Below, one piece after another: positions 54,268-63,577 of a stretch of DNA of 64,000 bases. The DNA is from Enterococcus raffinosus (lineage in GTDB: Bacteria; Bacillota; Bacilli; Lactobacillales; Enterococcaceae). The notes beneath the pieces are model-generated. The model was given only the letters and a program-made list of their open reading frames with translations. It was not told where the DNA came from and ran no database searches. Each line of letters starts with the position of its first letter. Within the stretch, counting starts at the first letter, position 1. Made by a program: the position numbers and the translations under genes. Location of the stretch: NCBI RefSeq assembly GCF_018917525.1, contig NZ_JAHLOS010000020.1, forward strand, positions 1-64,000, in the 5' to 3' direction.

Positions 54268-54513
54268 ATGAAAAAATCAGAAACTATTGAAACGCTCGCG
54301 ACAATCGAGGAAATCGTTACCGTGGCACCTGAAAAAGTAGTACTGGGAAATGCGAAATTCGCTATTGTTTCCTACGTTGTTGATGGATTCAAGCACGTCT
54401 CAAAGAAAAGTATTACCGTTCCTCTAGGTTATCAAGTTGGTGATACGATAAAAATCAGATACGACAAAAATGAACCCACAAAATTTAAACGAGTTTCACC
54501 AAGATTTGTGTAG
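54268..54513 (+). CDS. Small hypothetical protein (DUF3592-like)
   Basis: An 81-residue protein. The segment VSYVVDGFKHVSKKSITVP followed by GDTIKIRYDKNEPTKF resembles the soluble core of DUF3592 proteins (a small beta domain), here without the flanking membrane helices. ACGGAGGAAATG gives a strong SD. Stand-alone. Function unknown. Confidence 0.75.
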   Translation: MKKSETIETLATIEEIVTVAPEKVVLGNAKFAIVSYVVDGFKHVSKKSITVPLGYQVGDTIKIRYDKNEPTKFKRVSPRFV

Positions 54514-54690
54514 CACTAAATTGATCCTGACTATGGCTTTAATTATCCGACAACATCTTTTTACCTAACATATCATCTATAAGGTCCACAGTTACTTCTT
54601 TTTTCTTGTGGTACTTTATTTGAGGAGCTTTTTTAAGTAAGTACATTGCAGAATATATGCGGATTAATAGGTCTCTTTCTATTCAATAAA

Positions 54691-55110
54691 TCAATAATCT
54701 AGTTGCTTCAATCTTAGTTTCACTTCATTCTCATTGATAAAATCAATCGTATATAAGCGACCGATATCCTGCTTTAAATTTTCCAATTTCGTATCTTCAG
54801 CAAAAAAATTGATTATACGCAGAACACCTTGAGCTATCAGTGTTCCTAATCCTCCAGAACCTAACTCAAAGCCTATTTCTGCCGCTTCAGATACTTGACT
54901 TTGCTTGATGTCCTTCATTAATTTACGAAAATCTCCTTTGACAATAAACTCTTCCTTCTGCTCTTTAACTTTTTGTCTCAGCTCAGCAACATGTGTGACT
55001 TCAAGTAGTTCGTCACTAGTACGGATATTTGCCAATTTCTCCAGCTCCTCTTTCTTTTTTCTGATGTTATTAGTATAGCACTTATTGAAAACGTTATTTT
55101 CAAAGGTCAT
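54691..55110 (-). CDS. Hypothetical protein
   Basis: A 139-residue protein, unrecognised. The N-terminal half is charged and helical (coiled-coil-like, KKKEELEKLANIRTSDELLE); a short Gly-rich hydrophobic stretch (GFELGSGGLGTLIAQG) is near residue 100. AGGAGG precedes the ATG at the right distance. It is divergent from the zinc-ribbon gene by about 70 bp. Confidence 0.65.
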   Translation of the reverse strand: MTFENNVFNKCYTNNIRKKKEELEKLANIRTSDELLEVTHVAELRQKVKEQKEEFIVKGDFRKLMKDIKQSQVSEAAEIGFELGSGGLGTLIAQGVLRIINFFAEDTKLENLKQDIGRLYTIDFINENEVKLRLKQLDY

Positions 55111-55179
55111 GTTGACGAGACCCTCCTGATCAATGATAATTGTTAGATGACATTGAATGAAAAGGAAAAGAGTGAAAAA

Positions 55180-56127
55180 ATGAAATACTGTCCTAATTGC
55201 GGTACTGAGGTACGCTCAGCAGCAAATTTTTGTCCGGCCTGCGGCTATAACTTAGAACAAACGAGACCAGCCGTTGGTCCGCAAAAAGATCCAGAAAACA
55301 ACGTACCCTTTTATCAACCAAAGATCGAAGAGCCGCTGAAGCTTGAGCTGGAAAAAGCAGACGGCTTGAATATTACTCGTGCCGAAATCAAAAAAGAGGC
55401 GCAAGAAAAATTATCCGGCAGATATGGTGAATGGTGCAAAACGATCATTTTGCTAATCGGTGCAAACTTTGTTGCAAGTTTTATTTTTCAAATTGCCTAT
55501 GTCCGTTTTTTTTCCAATGGACTTTTAAGAATGCTTAGTCCTTATGACTACTATTACGATAGCTATGACTACGGCTATAATTATGACTATATCCAGCCGT
55601 ATACATCGCGGCTTTCCCTATTTGCTTGGTTCCTAATCATGGTGGCGGCCTTTATTCTGATCTTTTTGATCGCTGCTTTATCGACCGCTGTCCTGCAATG
55701 GTGTGCGATCCATACGTTAAGAGGCAACCGAGCAGATGGTTTACAAATTTTTGCGTATTTCATCAAGGCACAAAAAAATCGTGTATTAAAAGCAAATGTC
55801 TTAATCGCCATTTATACCTTCTTTTGGTCGCTGTTGTTCGTTATCCCGGGTATCGTAAAAAGTGCCGCATACGCCATGACGAATTACTTATTGGAAAAAG
55901 AGGACAACTTGAGTGCAGCAGATGCCATCTTATTAAGTCGTCAGATTATGCATGGCTATAAACTAGAATTTTTGATCCTGCGTTTTTCTTTCTTCTTCTG
56001 GAATCTCACAGCGATCTTCCAGCTCACGAATTTTTATGTGATGCCTTACCAGAATGTAACAGAGATTCAATTTTTAGACCGACTTTATGACCATTACATC
56101 GAACAAAACAAAGAAGTCGAAGCATAG
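55180..56127 (+). CDS. Zinc-ribbon DUF975 family membrane protein
   Basis: A 315-residue membrane protein. It starts MKYCPNCGTEV; Cys4, Cys7, Cys18 and Cys21 form a zinc ribbon. After a linker come about six membrane segments of the DUF975 type (LFVIPGIVKSAAYAMTNYLL is typical). A Tyr/Asp-rich patch (DYYYDSYDYGYNYDY) lies in the first extracellular loop. Start chosen for similarity to other zinc-ribbon proteins; an ATG at 55147 is in frame but without an SD. Function unknown. Confidence 0.82.
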   Translation: MKYCPNCGTEVRSAANFCPACGYNLEQTRPAVGPQKDPENNVPFYQPKIEEPLKLELEKADGLNITRAEIKKEAQEKLSGRYGEWCKTIILLIGANFVASFIFQIAYVRFFSNGLLRMLSPYDYYYDSYDYGYNYDYIQPYTSRLSLFAWFLIMVAAFILIFLIAALSTAVLQWCAIHTLRGNRADGLQIFAYFIKAQKNRVLKANVLIAIYTFFWSLLFVIPGIVKSAAYAMTNYLLEKEDNLSAADAILLSRQIMHGYKLEFLILRFSFFFWNLTAIFQLTNFYVMPYQNVTEIQFLDRLYDHYIEQNKEVEA

Positions 56128-56131
56128 AAAA

Positions 56132-56167
56132 AACGTCAGCTAAATTTTTTAGCTGACGTTTTTTTAT
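56132..56167. terminator. Bidirectional terminator
   Basis: AACGTCAGCTAAA (56132-56144) pairs with TTTAGCTGACGTT (56148-56160), with T-runs on both sides, between convergent genes. Confidence 0.85.
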
Positions 56168-56868
56168 TTATTCGTTCTCGCCTGTCTGCTTTGATAAATC
56201 TGCTTAAAGACATAGATCGCGATAAATAATGCAAACATGCTTAACAGACCAAACAGAATAGTTTTCGTGCTGCCGGTCAAATTGCTGCCGACATACGAGT
56301 AAACCACCGTTGCCGGAAGCTGCCCGATCCCTGTTGCGATTAAGAAGGGAATCGGCTTAATCGCCGTTAATCCCGCAGCATAGCTGATAAAGTCAAAAGA
56401 GATAAATGGCAGCAGACGACAGATCAAGATCGTGTGTTTCCCATAACGATCAAAATACGCGTCTAACTTCTCCAGCGAAAAGTTCTTGTTCAACCGTTCA
56501 ACGATATCTCGCCCCGCAATTCGTGCGATATAAAAGCAGACCAAAGCTCCCGCCATCGCACTCGTCCATGAAAGCAAAGCTCCTTGCCACCAGCCAAAAA
56601 CCGCAGCATTCGCAAACGTAATCAAAAAGGCCGGCAATGGCGCGATGATTGATTGAAACATCATCAGCAGAAATGAGATCACGACTGCCCAAACCCCAAA
56701 AGATCGCAAATAACCCACGATACTCTCTACACTCATGGAACGAAAGAGCATCAGCACTTGTGTAACCTTCGAGCGAATCCCCGGAATAAAGTAAAAACCG
56801 ATGACCGCCAGCACGATCACAAGAATCAATAAGATTCGAGCGAAAGTTCGCTTGTTCATTTTAGACAT
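56164..56868 (-). CDS. TVP38/TMEM64 family membrane protein
   Basis: A 234-residue polytopic protein of the DedA-like TVP38/TMEM64 (SNARE-associated/VTT) family. Motifs are FANAAVFGWWQGALLSWTSAMAGA and LICRLLPFISFDFISYAAGL. Family members are proposed lipid scramblases or flippases. Its start overlaps the stop of the rhodanese gene by 1 nt, so the two are co-translated; the functional link is unknown. Confidence 0.88.
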   Translation of the reverse strand: MSKMNKRTFARILLILVIVLAVIGFYFIPGIRSKVTQVLMLFRSMSVESIVGYLRSFGVWAVVISFLLMMFQSIIAPLPAFLITFANAAVFGWWQGALLSWTSAMAGALVCFYIARIAGRDIVERLNKNFSLEKLDAYFDRYGKHTILICRLLPFISFDFISYAAGLTAIKPIPFLIATGIGQLPATVVYSYVGSNLTGSTKTILFGLLSMFALFIAIYVFKQIYQSRQARTNK

Positions 56869-57794
56869 TATTTTTCTACTTCCTCAACTTTTGCCCATCG
56901 ATAATATGAGCCATCATAATTTTTCACCTGTTTGAAGCCGCACATCTCCATCACTAACTCCATGTAGGCTGAGCGAATCCCGGCCGTACAATAAGTGACG
57001 ATCTGATCCTTTTTAGCCAAACCGGCATCTTCAAACAATTTCGTTAAGTCTTCTTTACTCTTTAGCTTGCCGTTTTTCTGGAACAGCTCCGTGAAGCGCA
57101 GATGAATAGCGTCAGGCAAATGACCACCTTTGGCCTCGCCGTACAAGACCTCGCCTTTGTATTCTTTGTCCTCACGAACGTCGACAACCTTGTAGTCAGC
57201 ATAATCCTTTTTCAATTCATCGGTCCGAATCATATGCGTTTGATCAATCGAATCAATCGTCACATCAACTGGATTTAGCTTCGTACTCTCATACGCTATT
57301 TTAAGACCCGTTTTTTTCAAAGCCGCAAAGCCGCCGTCGACCATTTTGACATCCTGATAGCCGGCTGCTAATAATTCCCAAGCAATCCGTCCATCATCGC
57401 CCCAGCCTTTTTGCGCACCAGCAAACAGGACCACTTCCTTGTCCTTCGCGATCCCTTTTTCACCTAATCGCTTACCTAACTCTGCCGGTTCAAGCACCAA
57501 GCCCCATTTCTCATCGCCGGAAGCTCCTTCTTCGACTGAAGCCAAATTTTGCCAGCCAATTACAGTCGCTCCTTTGATCGTCCCTTTGTTGGCCTCTTCT
57601 TCACCCCGCGCATCAACTAAAATGAGGTCATCCAGATTTTTTTTGACGTACTGTGCATCCACAATATACTCACCAGTAAAAGCCGTTGTTTCTTTTTCGG
57701 CTGATTTAGAAGTGTCCGCTTTCTCGTCACCACCGCCGCAACCTGTTAATCCTAAAGAAACTAACGCCAACAGCCCAATCATTGTTTTTTTCAT
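56868..57794 (-). CDS. Two-domain rhodanese lipoprotein (sulfurtransferase)
   Basis: A 308-residue exported lipoprotein with lipobox LTGC (Cys about 19). Two rhodanese domains follow. The first (about 45-170) has no Cys in its active loop (FAGAQKGWG). The second (about 180-305) has the catalytic loop YCTAGIRS. This is typical of thiosulfate/3-mercaptopyruvate-type sulfurtransferases on the cell surface. Start at MKKTMIG follows GGAG at the right distance. Operon with the TVP38 gene. Confidence 0.9.
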   Translation of the reverse strand: MKKTMIGLLALVSLGLTGCGGGDEKADTSKSAEKETTAFTGEYIVDAQYVKKNLDDLILVDARGEEEANKGTIKGATVIGWQNLASVEEGASGDEKWGLVLEPAELGKRLGEKGIAKDKEVVLFAGAQKGWGDDGRIAWELLAAGYQDVKMVDGGFAALKKTGLKIAYESTKLNPVDVTIDSIDQTHMIRTDELKKDYADYKVVDVREDKEYKGEVLYGEAKGGHLPDAIHLRFTELFQKNGKLKSKEDLTKLFEDAGLAKKDQIVTYCTAGIRSAYMELVMEMCGFKQVKNYDGSYYRWAKVEEVEK

Positions 57795-57877
57795 CTTTTT
57801 CTCCATTCATTGTCGTTTTGTTGCTCCGACATTCCTGCCGAAGCACAGGAATCTCCATCCTTTTGTCTGATAAAGTT

Positions 57878-57963
57878 ATTTTGCTAAACAGTTCGACCAT
57901 AAATCCGCTATAAATTTAGGCGTAGTCCTTAAACTAACTAAACTGCAAAAAGCAAAACTGACA
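57878..57963 (+). repeat. 86-bp direct repeat, copy 1
   Basis: Aligned without gaps to 58034-58119 with 75 of 86 positions identical (counted by eye). Each copy starts ATTTTGCTAAACAG and ends CTGCAAAAAGCAAAACTGAC, so its ends are partly inverted (TTTTGC/GCAAAA, CAGTT/AACTG) and could fold. Confidence 0.75.
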
Positions 57964-58033
57964 GCTAGCTCCATTTAATGAATTCATTTTTCTAAAAATC
58001 AGAAAAATGATTCCGATTTTCGCTTCGCCTATC

Positions 58034-58119
58034 ATTTTGCTAAACAGTTTAACCACAAATTTGCTATAAATCTAAGCATAGTCTTTGAACTAAATAAACT
58101 GCAAAAAGCAAAACTGACA
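58034..58119 (+). repeat. 86-bp direct repeat, copy 2
   Basis: Second copy of the block at 57878-57963, offset by 156 bp, with 11 substitutions and no gaps. Confidence 0.75.
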
Positions 58120-58397
58120 AAAGGAAACATACCCCCATATGTTCCCAAACGACTTCTTTTAGTGAATGGATTACACTAATGGTATACGAAGGTTCGTTAG
58201 GGAGGAGATTTTTACATTCACATTCTTAGAGACTCTAAGGCAAAGTGTCATACCTGATCACTGATGAAAATTCAAAATACTCCCTCCCTACATTCTCGAT
58301 TTTTGCCCCTTAGTAAAAGTATATAAAACGCTTTATCCTTTTACAACCAATCATTGGATTGCAGGTAAAATTATGGTTTCACTCGGCGCCTTTGCTG

Positions 58398-59408
58398 TTA
58401 ACTCCCCCTGCCTAAAAACTGTGCGACTCTTTTTCTAAACCCCATACTCGATTGTTCCGCTTTGATTTGTTCCTCGATTTTGCCAATATCGATCTTATCA
58501 TATGTTACGTTTCCTGCACCTGACAGATTGGGCTTATTAGTAGATGGTGATTGCTCCAGCGTCTTTGCCTTCTTCGCCAGAGTCTCAAGTACGGGCTGCT
58601 TTGGCTCCTCTTTCTTCAGTGCTTCTTTACCCAAAAGACTTACTTTTGCTAATTGCCCATCACTTAATTCTTTCACTGGTACCTTTTTAGGCTCCTTGTG
58701 ATTTTCAATCGGAGTCACTTTCTTTTGTTTTTTATCTTCTTTATGTGAAGCCTTCTTTTCAGCTTTATTTTTCTCAACAGGCTCCTTCTGGTCTTCTTCA
58801 CAAGGAAAATCAGCTATCCAGGCATCACGGTAAACATCGACAAACTCTGTGAATTTTCGTACACCACTCGTCTCAAAAATCGACAATAGCGTAAGAATTT
58901 TCACCGCCCCCGCAAGCTCTTCCCGGGTCTTTGTGGGATGCCCATTTTTTAATGTCCATGTATGTTTCCGTCCATTCGCTCCTTTGAAAACAGAACGAAT
59001 AACAAATTGATGGTTGGCTAATTCATCGGTTCTAGCCGTATCTTTATCCTTCAAATATTCTTTATATGAACGAGCTTCCTCGGTAACTGAATGATACTCC
59101 TTCTTATGACGATACAAGCGAGCGATAACCGTTTTCCACTCATTGGGAGTAAAGTAGTTCTCAAAAAACACACTAAAACGCCGCAACGTAGGATTAGGCG
59201 CTGCGGTTAGGAATAATTCTCTAATTAACTCTCGGCAGATAAATGAAAAATCATCGGAACTGATACAATGACGCACAAGAACGGCCACTGCATATTCAAC
59301 CACAGCAGAGGCGTCACGCGTCTCGCTATAAAACTTGATGATTCTCTTTTCCAGGTTGCCCCTAAGCATATTGAATAGCTGTCTACTTCCTAGTCGTTGT
59401 GTTTGCAT
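58398..59408 (-). CDS. Hypothetical protein with charged low-complexity C-terminus
   Basis: A 336-residue protein I do not recognise. Residues 1-205 look globular and helical (RHKKEYHSVTEEARSYKEY). Residues about 206-330 are very rich in Lys, Glu and Pro (KNKAEKKASHKEDKKQKK) and likely disordered, ending in a basic tail FLGRGS. No signal peptide or membrane segment. It stands alone between a repeat-bearing gap and a 253-bp gap, with no clear SD. It may be recently acquired. Confidence 0.65.
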   Translation of the reverse strand: MQTQRLGSRQLFNMLRGNLEKRIIKFYSETRDASAVVEYAVAVLVRHCISSDDFSFICRELIRELFLTAAPNPTLRRFSVFFENYFTPNEWKTVIARLYRHKKEYHSVTEEARSYKEYLKDKDTARTDELANHQFVIRSVFKGANGRKHTWTLKNGHPTKTREELAGAVKILTLLSIFETSGVRKFTEFVDVYRDAWIADFPCEEDQKEPVEKNKAEKKASHKEDKKQKKVTPIENHKEPKKVPVKELSDGQLAKVSLLGKEALKKEEPKQPVLETLAKKAKTLEQSPSTNKPNLSGAGNVTYDKIDIGKIEEQIKAEQSSMGFRKRVAQFLGRGS

Positions 59409-59661
59409 GATCGTCCACTCCCTAATAATTGTCCGTAATTTATTCGGTGAATAATACGCTTACATTTCATCGGTTAACTGTTATATATAAAAAATATACC
59501 TAAACCATCAAAAACGCCACCCTTTTCAGTTTTTTTAGGTATTGGACTTCTTTAATTTTTTTAATAGAAATGAATACATTACGTTTTTTTAAGTGGAAAT
59601 GCAGGCCTAACTTATCGCTAAACCCTTAATAAATAACGACAAAAACAGCTTCTCATTTTAC

Positions 59662-60510
59662 TTACTGCCATAAATTCTCTGATCGTTTTTTTACCGGAAT
59701 CTGCATCCGGATAAACATGGTTCGATTCATAGCATCGGTTTTGTTCTTTTCATAGACAACTTCACAAACATAATCACCGACGATTTGATAATTTTGCTGC
59801 TGAAGCGCCGCTCTGAATTTGCTCAATGCAGGCAGCTCTTCCTTAAAGGAATGACAATAAAAAGTAGCATATAGCCCGCCCCTCAACGTTTTCGACTGCT
59901 TAAAATGATTAGGTGTAAAAATAAACAGCTCCTTGGACACAAAATTTTCTGCTAAAAAATCCTGTCGCGGCATGATCGTTCCTACTCGATTAAAACGGCC
60001 AATTGGCATATTTAATTGACCTACATGGTTTTTAAACTCTCTTAAATAGAACTCATACTCCACCTCTGTCATCTCATAAATGTTCTTATCGATCGTGTAA
60101 GTCAAAATCGGTCGCGGTGGAAAATGCTCCACTTCTATTTCCGTTTGCTTCTGCTTCTCTTGAAAAATCAACGCACCTGCCTGAAAGGAATCGATGTCTT
60201 CTAATTGCTGGTCGAGTGCCGCTCGCTGTTCTAAGAGCTCTTCTTTCTTCTTTTCAACCGTCTGGCTCAGTTCTGCTAAGCCCTCCGTGTCATTCATAAT
60301 ATGCTTGATCTCTTCCAGTGAAAAATTGAACTGCTTCAAAAACTGGATGTTATCAACGGCTGCGGACTGATTGATATGGTAATAGCGATAATTACTTTCG
60401 GTATCGATATAAGCTGGATGCAGCAAATCAATCTGCTCATAATAACGCAGGGTTTGAACAGAAAGATTGTTGTATTGCGCAAAATGACCAATCTTCATTT
60501 TTGAAAACAT
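59662..60510 (-). CDS. MerR family regulator with GyrI-like effector domain
   Basis: A 282-residue regulator. The N-terminal MerR domain reads GHFAQYNNLSVQTLRYYEQIDLLHPAYIDTES, followed by a coiled coil (about 85-125) and a C-terminal GyrI/BmrR-like ligand-binding domain (about 130-275). Such proteins bind small, often aromatic or cationic ligands. Start at 60510 follows GGGAGAG. It is divergent from the dehydrogenase gene, whose promoter has the 19-bp spacer typical of MerR activation, so it probably controls that gene and itself. Confidence 0.9.
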   Translation of the reverse strand: MFSKMKIGHFAQYNNLSVQTLRYYEQIDLLHPAYIDTESNYRYYHINQSAAVDNIQFLKQFNFSLEEIKHIMNDTEGLAELSQTVEKKKEELLEQRAALDQQLEDIDSFQAGALIFQEKQKQTEIEVEHFPPRPILTYTIDKNIYEMTEVEYEFYLREFKNHVGQLNMPIGRFNRVGTIMPRQDFLAENFVSKELFIFTPNHFKQSKTLRGGLYATFYCHSFKEELPALSKFRAALQQQNYQIVGDYVCEVVYEKNKTDAMNRTMFIRMQIPVKKRSENLWQ

Positions 60511-60525
60511 TTTCTAAACTCTCCC

Positions 60526-60556
60526 TTGACTCTATAGTTACTATAGACATTATACT
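60526..60556 (+). promoter_or_regulatory. MerR-type promoter of the dehydrogenase gene
   Basis: TTGACT (60526-60531) and TATACT (60551-60556) are separated by 19 bp. The spacer contains CTATAGTTACTATAG (60532-60546), a perfect dyad around TTA. The overlong spacer with a dyad is characteristic of MerR-activated promoters. Confidence 0.8.
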
Positions 60557-60599
60557 ATTATTGTGAAATACAACACAATAAAGGATTGGGGGCATTTCA

Positions 60600-61628
60600 A
60601 TGGGTTTACAAAAGATCAAGGTAGTTCAGTACGGGTGCGGCAAGATGGCAAAGGTAATCATTAATTATCTGTACAAGCATGGGGCTGAAATTGTTGGTGC
60701 AATTGATACAAACCCTGAGGTTGTAGGAAAAGACATTGGTGAATTTGCGGAGTTGGGGTATGCTACAGGAATCAAGATTTCGGACAATGCACAGGAAGTT
60801 TTTGACAATTGCGATGCGGATATTGCCTTAGTGACGATCTTTAGTTATATGCCAGAAATGTACGAATTTTATGAGATGTGTTTGAAGAATAAGGTCAATG
60901 TGATTACAACTTGTGAAGAAGCGATCTATCCATGGAATACCTCACCAGCGGAAACCAACAAGCTGGATAAACTCGCAAAAGACAATGATGTAACGATCAT
61001 GGGTGCTGGGATGCAGGACATCTATTGGATCAACATGCCTAGCCTGATGATGGCAGGAATGAACGATATCAAGAAGGTAAAAGGTGCCGTTAGCTACAAC
61101 GTCGAAGATTATGGACTGGCTTTGGCCGAAGCTCATGGTGCTGGCTATGATCTGGAACGTTTTGATAAAGAAATTGCTCAAGCTGAAAGTCTGCCATCCT
61201 ACATGTGGAATGCTGGCGAAGCGATTTGTTCAAAGATGAATTGGACGATCCAAAGCATTTCGCAAAAGAGTGTGCCCTTCACCTTGGATGAAGATGTTTA
61301 TTCCGAAACATTGGGCGCTACCATCAAAGCAGGCGATGCGATCGGTATGTCCGCAGTAACAACCATTATGACTCACCAAGGAATCGAGCTAGAAGTTGAA
61401 TGTATTGGAAAAGTCTATCGTGAAACCGATGGCGACATGTGTGATTGGGAAATCACCGGCGAACCAGATATGGTCTTCTCATTAAATAAACCAGATACTG
61501 TCGCTCATACCTGTGCGACGATGGTGAATCGAATTCCATCTGTGATCAAAGCTCCTGCTGGATTTGTGACGGCGGAAAAAGTAGCTGGACCAGATTATAT
61601 GACGTATCCAATGCATATGTATTTGTAA
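60600..61628 (+). CDS. 2,4-diaminopentanoate dehydrogenase-like protein
   Basis: A 342-residue NAD(P)-dependent dehydrogenase. The N-terminal Rossmann fold begins [14 protein letters not shown] and resembles dihydrodipicolinate reductase; the C-terminal part ([28 protein letters not shown]) matches the 2,4-diaminopentanoate dehydrogenase family. That enzyme acts in ornithine fermentation in clostridia, but no other genes of that pathway are here, so the true substrate may differ. Strong GGGGG SD. Controlled by the divergent MerR gene, by inference. Confidence 0.85.
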   Translation: MGLQKIKVVQYGCGKMAKVIINYLYKHGAEIVGAIDTNPEVVGKDIGEFAELGYATGIKISDNAQEVFDNCDADIALVTIFSYMPEMYEFYEMCLKNKVNVITTCEEAIYPWNTSPAETNKLDKLAKDNDVTIMGAGMQDIYWINMPSLMMAGMNDIKKVKGAVSYNVEDYGLALAEAHGAGYDLERFDKEIAQAESLPSYMWNAGEAICSKMNWTIQSISQKSVPFTLDEDVYSETLGATIKAGDAIGMSAVTTIMTHQGIELEVECIGKVYRETDGDMCDWEITGEPDMVFSLNKPDTVAHTCATMVNRIPSVIKAPAGFVTAEKVAGPDYMTYPMHMYL

Positions 61629-61635
61629 AAAGAAT

Positions 61636-61680
61636 AAAAAAAATTGCCCGTAGACAAATGTTTACAGGCAATTTTTTTAT
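61636..61680. terminator. Bidirectional terminator
   Basis: AAATTGCC (61641-61648) pairs with GGCAATTT (61667-61674) with additional internal pairing, and T-runs on both strands, between convergent genes. Confidence 0.8.
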
Positions 61681-61686
61681 TATTTA

Positions 61687-62901
61687 TTAACGCAACAACG
61701 AAACAATATCCTTCTTCGACGCACTTTTCGCTGGCAGCCAGCTAAAGACAATTCCAATCACGACCGATAACCCAAAGGCTAACGTCACCGTGAACAGATC
61801 AGGTCGAACGGATAACGGTGTGAACATGCTGATGGCAAATCCCAGCAGCATCGCAATCAAATACCCGATCGTTCCGCCGACTAAAGTCAACGAGATCCCT
61901 TCTAGCAGGAATTGCATCATGATGTTGCCCTTCGTGCCGCCCATTGCTCGGCGGACGCCGATTTCCTTAGTACGTTCTGAGACAGAAATATAGATCATGT
62001 TCATGACCCCAATACCTGAGATGAAGAGCGAGATGCCGCCAATCACTGAGATTAACAAGGTAATACTTGTCAACAGCATCCGTAATTGATCGACCTGTCC
62101 AGCCAGATCCTCTGTCTTATAACTACCTAGTTCTTTCCAAGTCCCATATTTTTTTAAGGTTTCTTCGGCTTCCTTCGAAACACTTTTTACATTAGCTGTT
62201 TGCTTCATTTTTACTTGAATCATGCTGCGATCTTCTGAATTGAAATAGTTTTCGAAGACATTTTCAGGCACCTCTGCCACTACATAATCTTCCTGCGTTG
62301 AAACGATCGAGCCCGCGTTGCGATCTGCCATGATCCCGACCACTTCAAACAAATGACCGCCGATCTTAACACTTTGCCCCACTAATGAAGCCGGTTCTTC
62401 CTTTTGAATCGCTTTAGCCGCTGTTTGATCAATCACAGCAACTGGATTTTCATTGTAATAATCACTGGATTGAAGAGGACGGCCATACAAAACATCACTG
62501 CCTTTATTCTTCAATAATTTAAAACAATTCCAGCGACCATCATTTCCAACATCATCAAAGGTTTGGTCCGCGTACTTGATGCCATTGCGGGAATTGTCAT
62601 AATAGCTCACCGACTGAACGCCAGGGATACTTTCGATCTTACTGATATCCTCTTCAGTAAACGCATCTAAGCCATTTTCATAGAAGTCCCCATTTTTTGG
62701 CGTATAGGTATAGCCGACACTGCCGTCAAATTGATCCAAACCAATAAATTCAGACGCGTAATTTTCAAAAGCACGCCCAATTGAAAAGACGGTGATTACC
62801 GCGGAAACCCCGATAATCAGCCCAATCATCGTCAAAAAACTCCGCCGTTTATTTTTGCCAATAGCCCTGAAAGAGGTTTTCCATACTTCACTAAACCGCA
62901 T
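61687..62901 (-). CDS. MacB-type ABC transporter permease
   Basis: A 404-residue FtsX/MacB-type permease. It starts MRFSEVWKTSFRAIGKNKRRSFLTMIGLI, has an N-terminal membrane helix, a large extracellular MacB periplasmic core-like domain (about 45-265), and three C-terminal helices with the EIGVRRAMGGTKGNIM coupling motif. Start chosen for its GAAGGTG SD; it overlaps the ATPase gene by 11 nt. Together with the ATPase and adaptor it would export peptides or antimicrobials. Confidence 0.92.
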   Translation of the reverse strand: MRFSEVWKTSFRAIGKNKRRSFLTMIGLIIGVSAVITVFSIGRAFENYASEFIGLDQFDGSVGYTYTPKNGDFYENGLDAFTEEDISKIESIPGVQSVSYYDNSRNGIKYADQTFDDVGNDGRWNCFKLLKNKGSDVLYGRPLQSSDYYNENPVAVIDQTAAKAIQKEEPASLVGQSVKIGGHLFEVVGIMADRNAGSIVSTQEDYVVAEVPENVFENYFNSEDRSMIQVKMKQTANVKSVSKEAEETLKKYGTWKELGSYKTEDLAGQVDQLRMLLTSITLLISVIGGISLFISGIGVMNMIYISVSERTKEIGVRRAMGGTKGNIMMQFLLEGISLTLVGGTIGYLIAMLLGFAISMFTPLSVRPDLFTVTLAFGLSVVIGIVFSWLPAKSASKKDIVSLLR

Positions 62902-63577
62902 GTGCAACACCTTCTTCCAGAATTTCGCCATCCTTCACCGTAATGATCCGCTGACAATAAGCAGCGGCATCTGGATCATGAGTCACCATCAAAATTGTGA
63001 CCTTCTCCTCTTCGTTCAACCGTTTAAATAATTGCATAATCTCTTCAGAAGTATGACTGTCTAATGCGCCCGTTGGTTCATCCGCCACGATAAATTTCGG
63101 ATTGCCAACGATGGCACGAGCGATCGCCACCCGCTGCTGCTGACCACCGGAAAGCTGCTTCGGTAGTTTATTATATTTATCCGCGATCCCGACTTTTCGC
63201 AAAGCCTCCATCACCAACGGCTTGGTTTGTTTTTGCTTCATCCCGCCATATAACAGCGGCAACGCCACATTTTCCATCACCGTATTATTATCAATCAGTT
63301 GGAAGGATTGAAATACAAAGCCCACTGATTTATTTCGCAAAGCCGAGAGCTTCTCATCGTTGAAGCGGTACGCATCTTCCCCTTCAAAACGATAACTGCC
63401 TTCAAAATCACCATCTAAAAAGCTGATCGTATTGATCAATGTAGACTTCCCTGAACCAGATGGTCCCATCACCGCAACAAATTCATGCTCTTCGATCGTC
63501 AGACTAATATCCTTTAAAACATGGATGCGTTCCTGATCGGCCGTGTATAGCTTGTTGATATTTTCCATCACGATCAT
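62891..63577 (-). CDS. MacB/LolD-type ABC transporter ATPase
   Basis: A 228-residue ATPase. Walker A GPSGSGKSTLIN, Q-loop FVFQSFQLI, signature LSGGQQQRVAIARAI, Walker B FIVADEPTGALDS and switch His in MVTHDPDAA are all present. It belongs with the adjacent permease and adaptor. Its start overlaps the adaptor stop by 4 nt. Confidence 0.95.
   Translation of the reverse strand: MIVMENINKLYTADQERIHVLKDISLTIEEHEFVAVMGPSGSGKSTLINTISFLDGDFEGSYRFEGEDAYRFNDEKLSALRNKSVGFVFQSFQLIDNNTVMENVALPLLYGGMKQKQTKPLVMEALRKVGIADKYNKLPKQLSGGQQQRVAIARAIVGNPKFIVADEPTGALDSHTSEEIMQLFKRLNEEEKVTILMVTHDPDAAAYCQRIITVKDGEILEEGVAHAV

Larger units (their letters stand above)
57795..58397. other. 603-bp intergenic region with a duplicated 86-bp block
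   Basis: The region holds two copies of an 86-bp block (57878-57963 and 58034-58119). Further right, a GGGAGGAG SD-like site at about 58199 is followed by no usable start codon or long frame. No gene is supported. Confidence 0.6.

Noticed and set aside
58198-58260. Small gene after GGGAGGAG at about 58199
   Set aside because: The SD is good, but no ATG, GTG or TTG lies at a usable distance; the only frame is 13 codons from an ATT.
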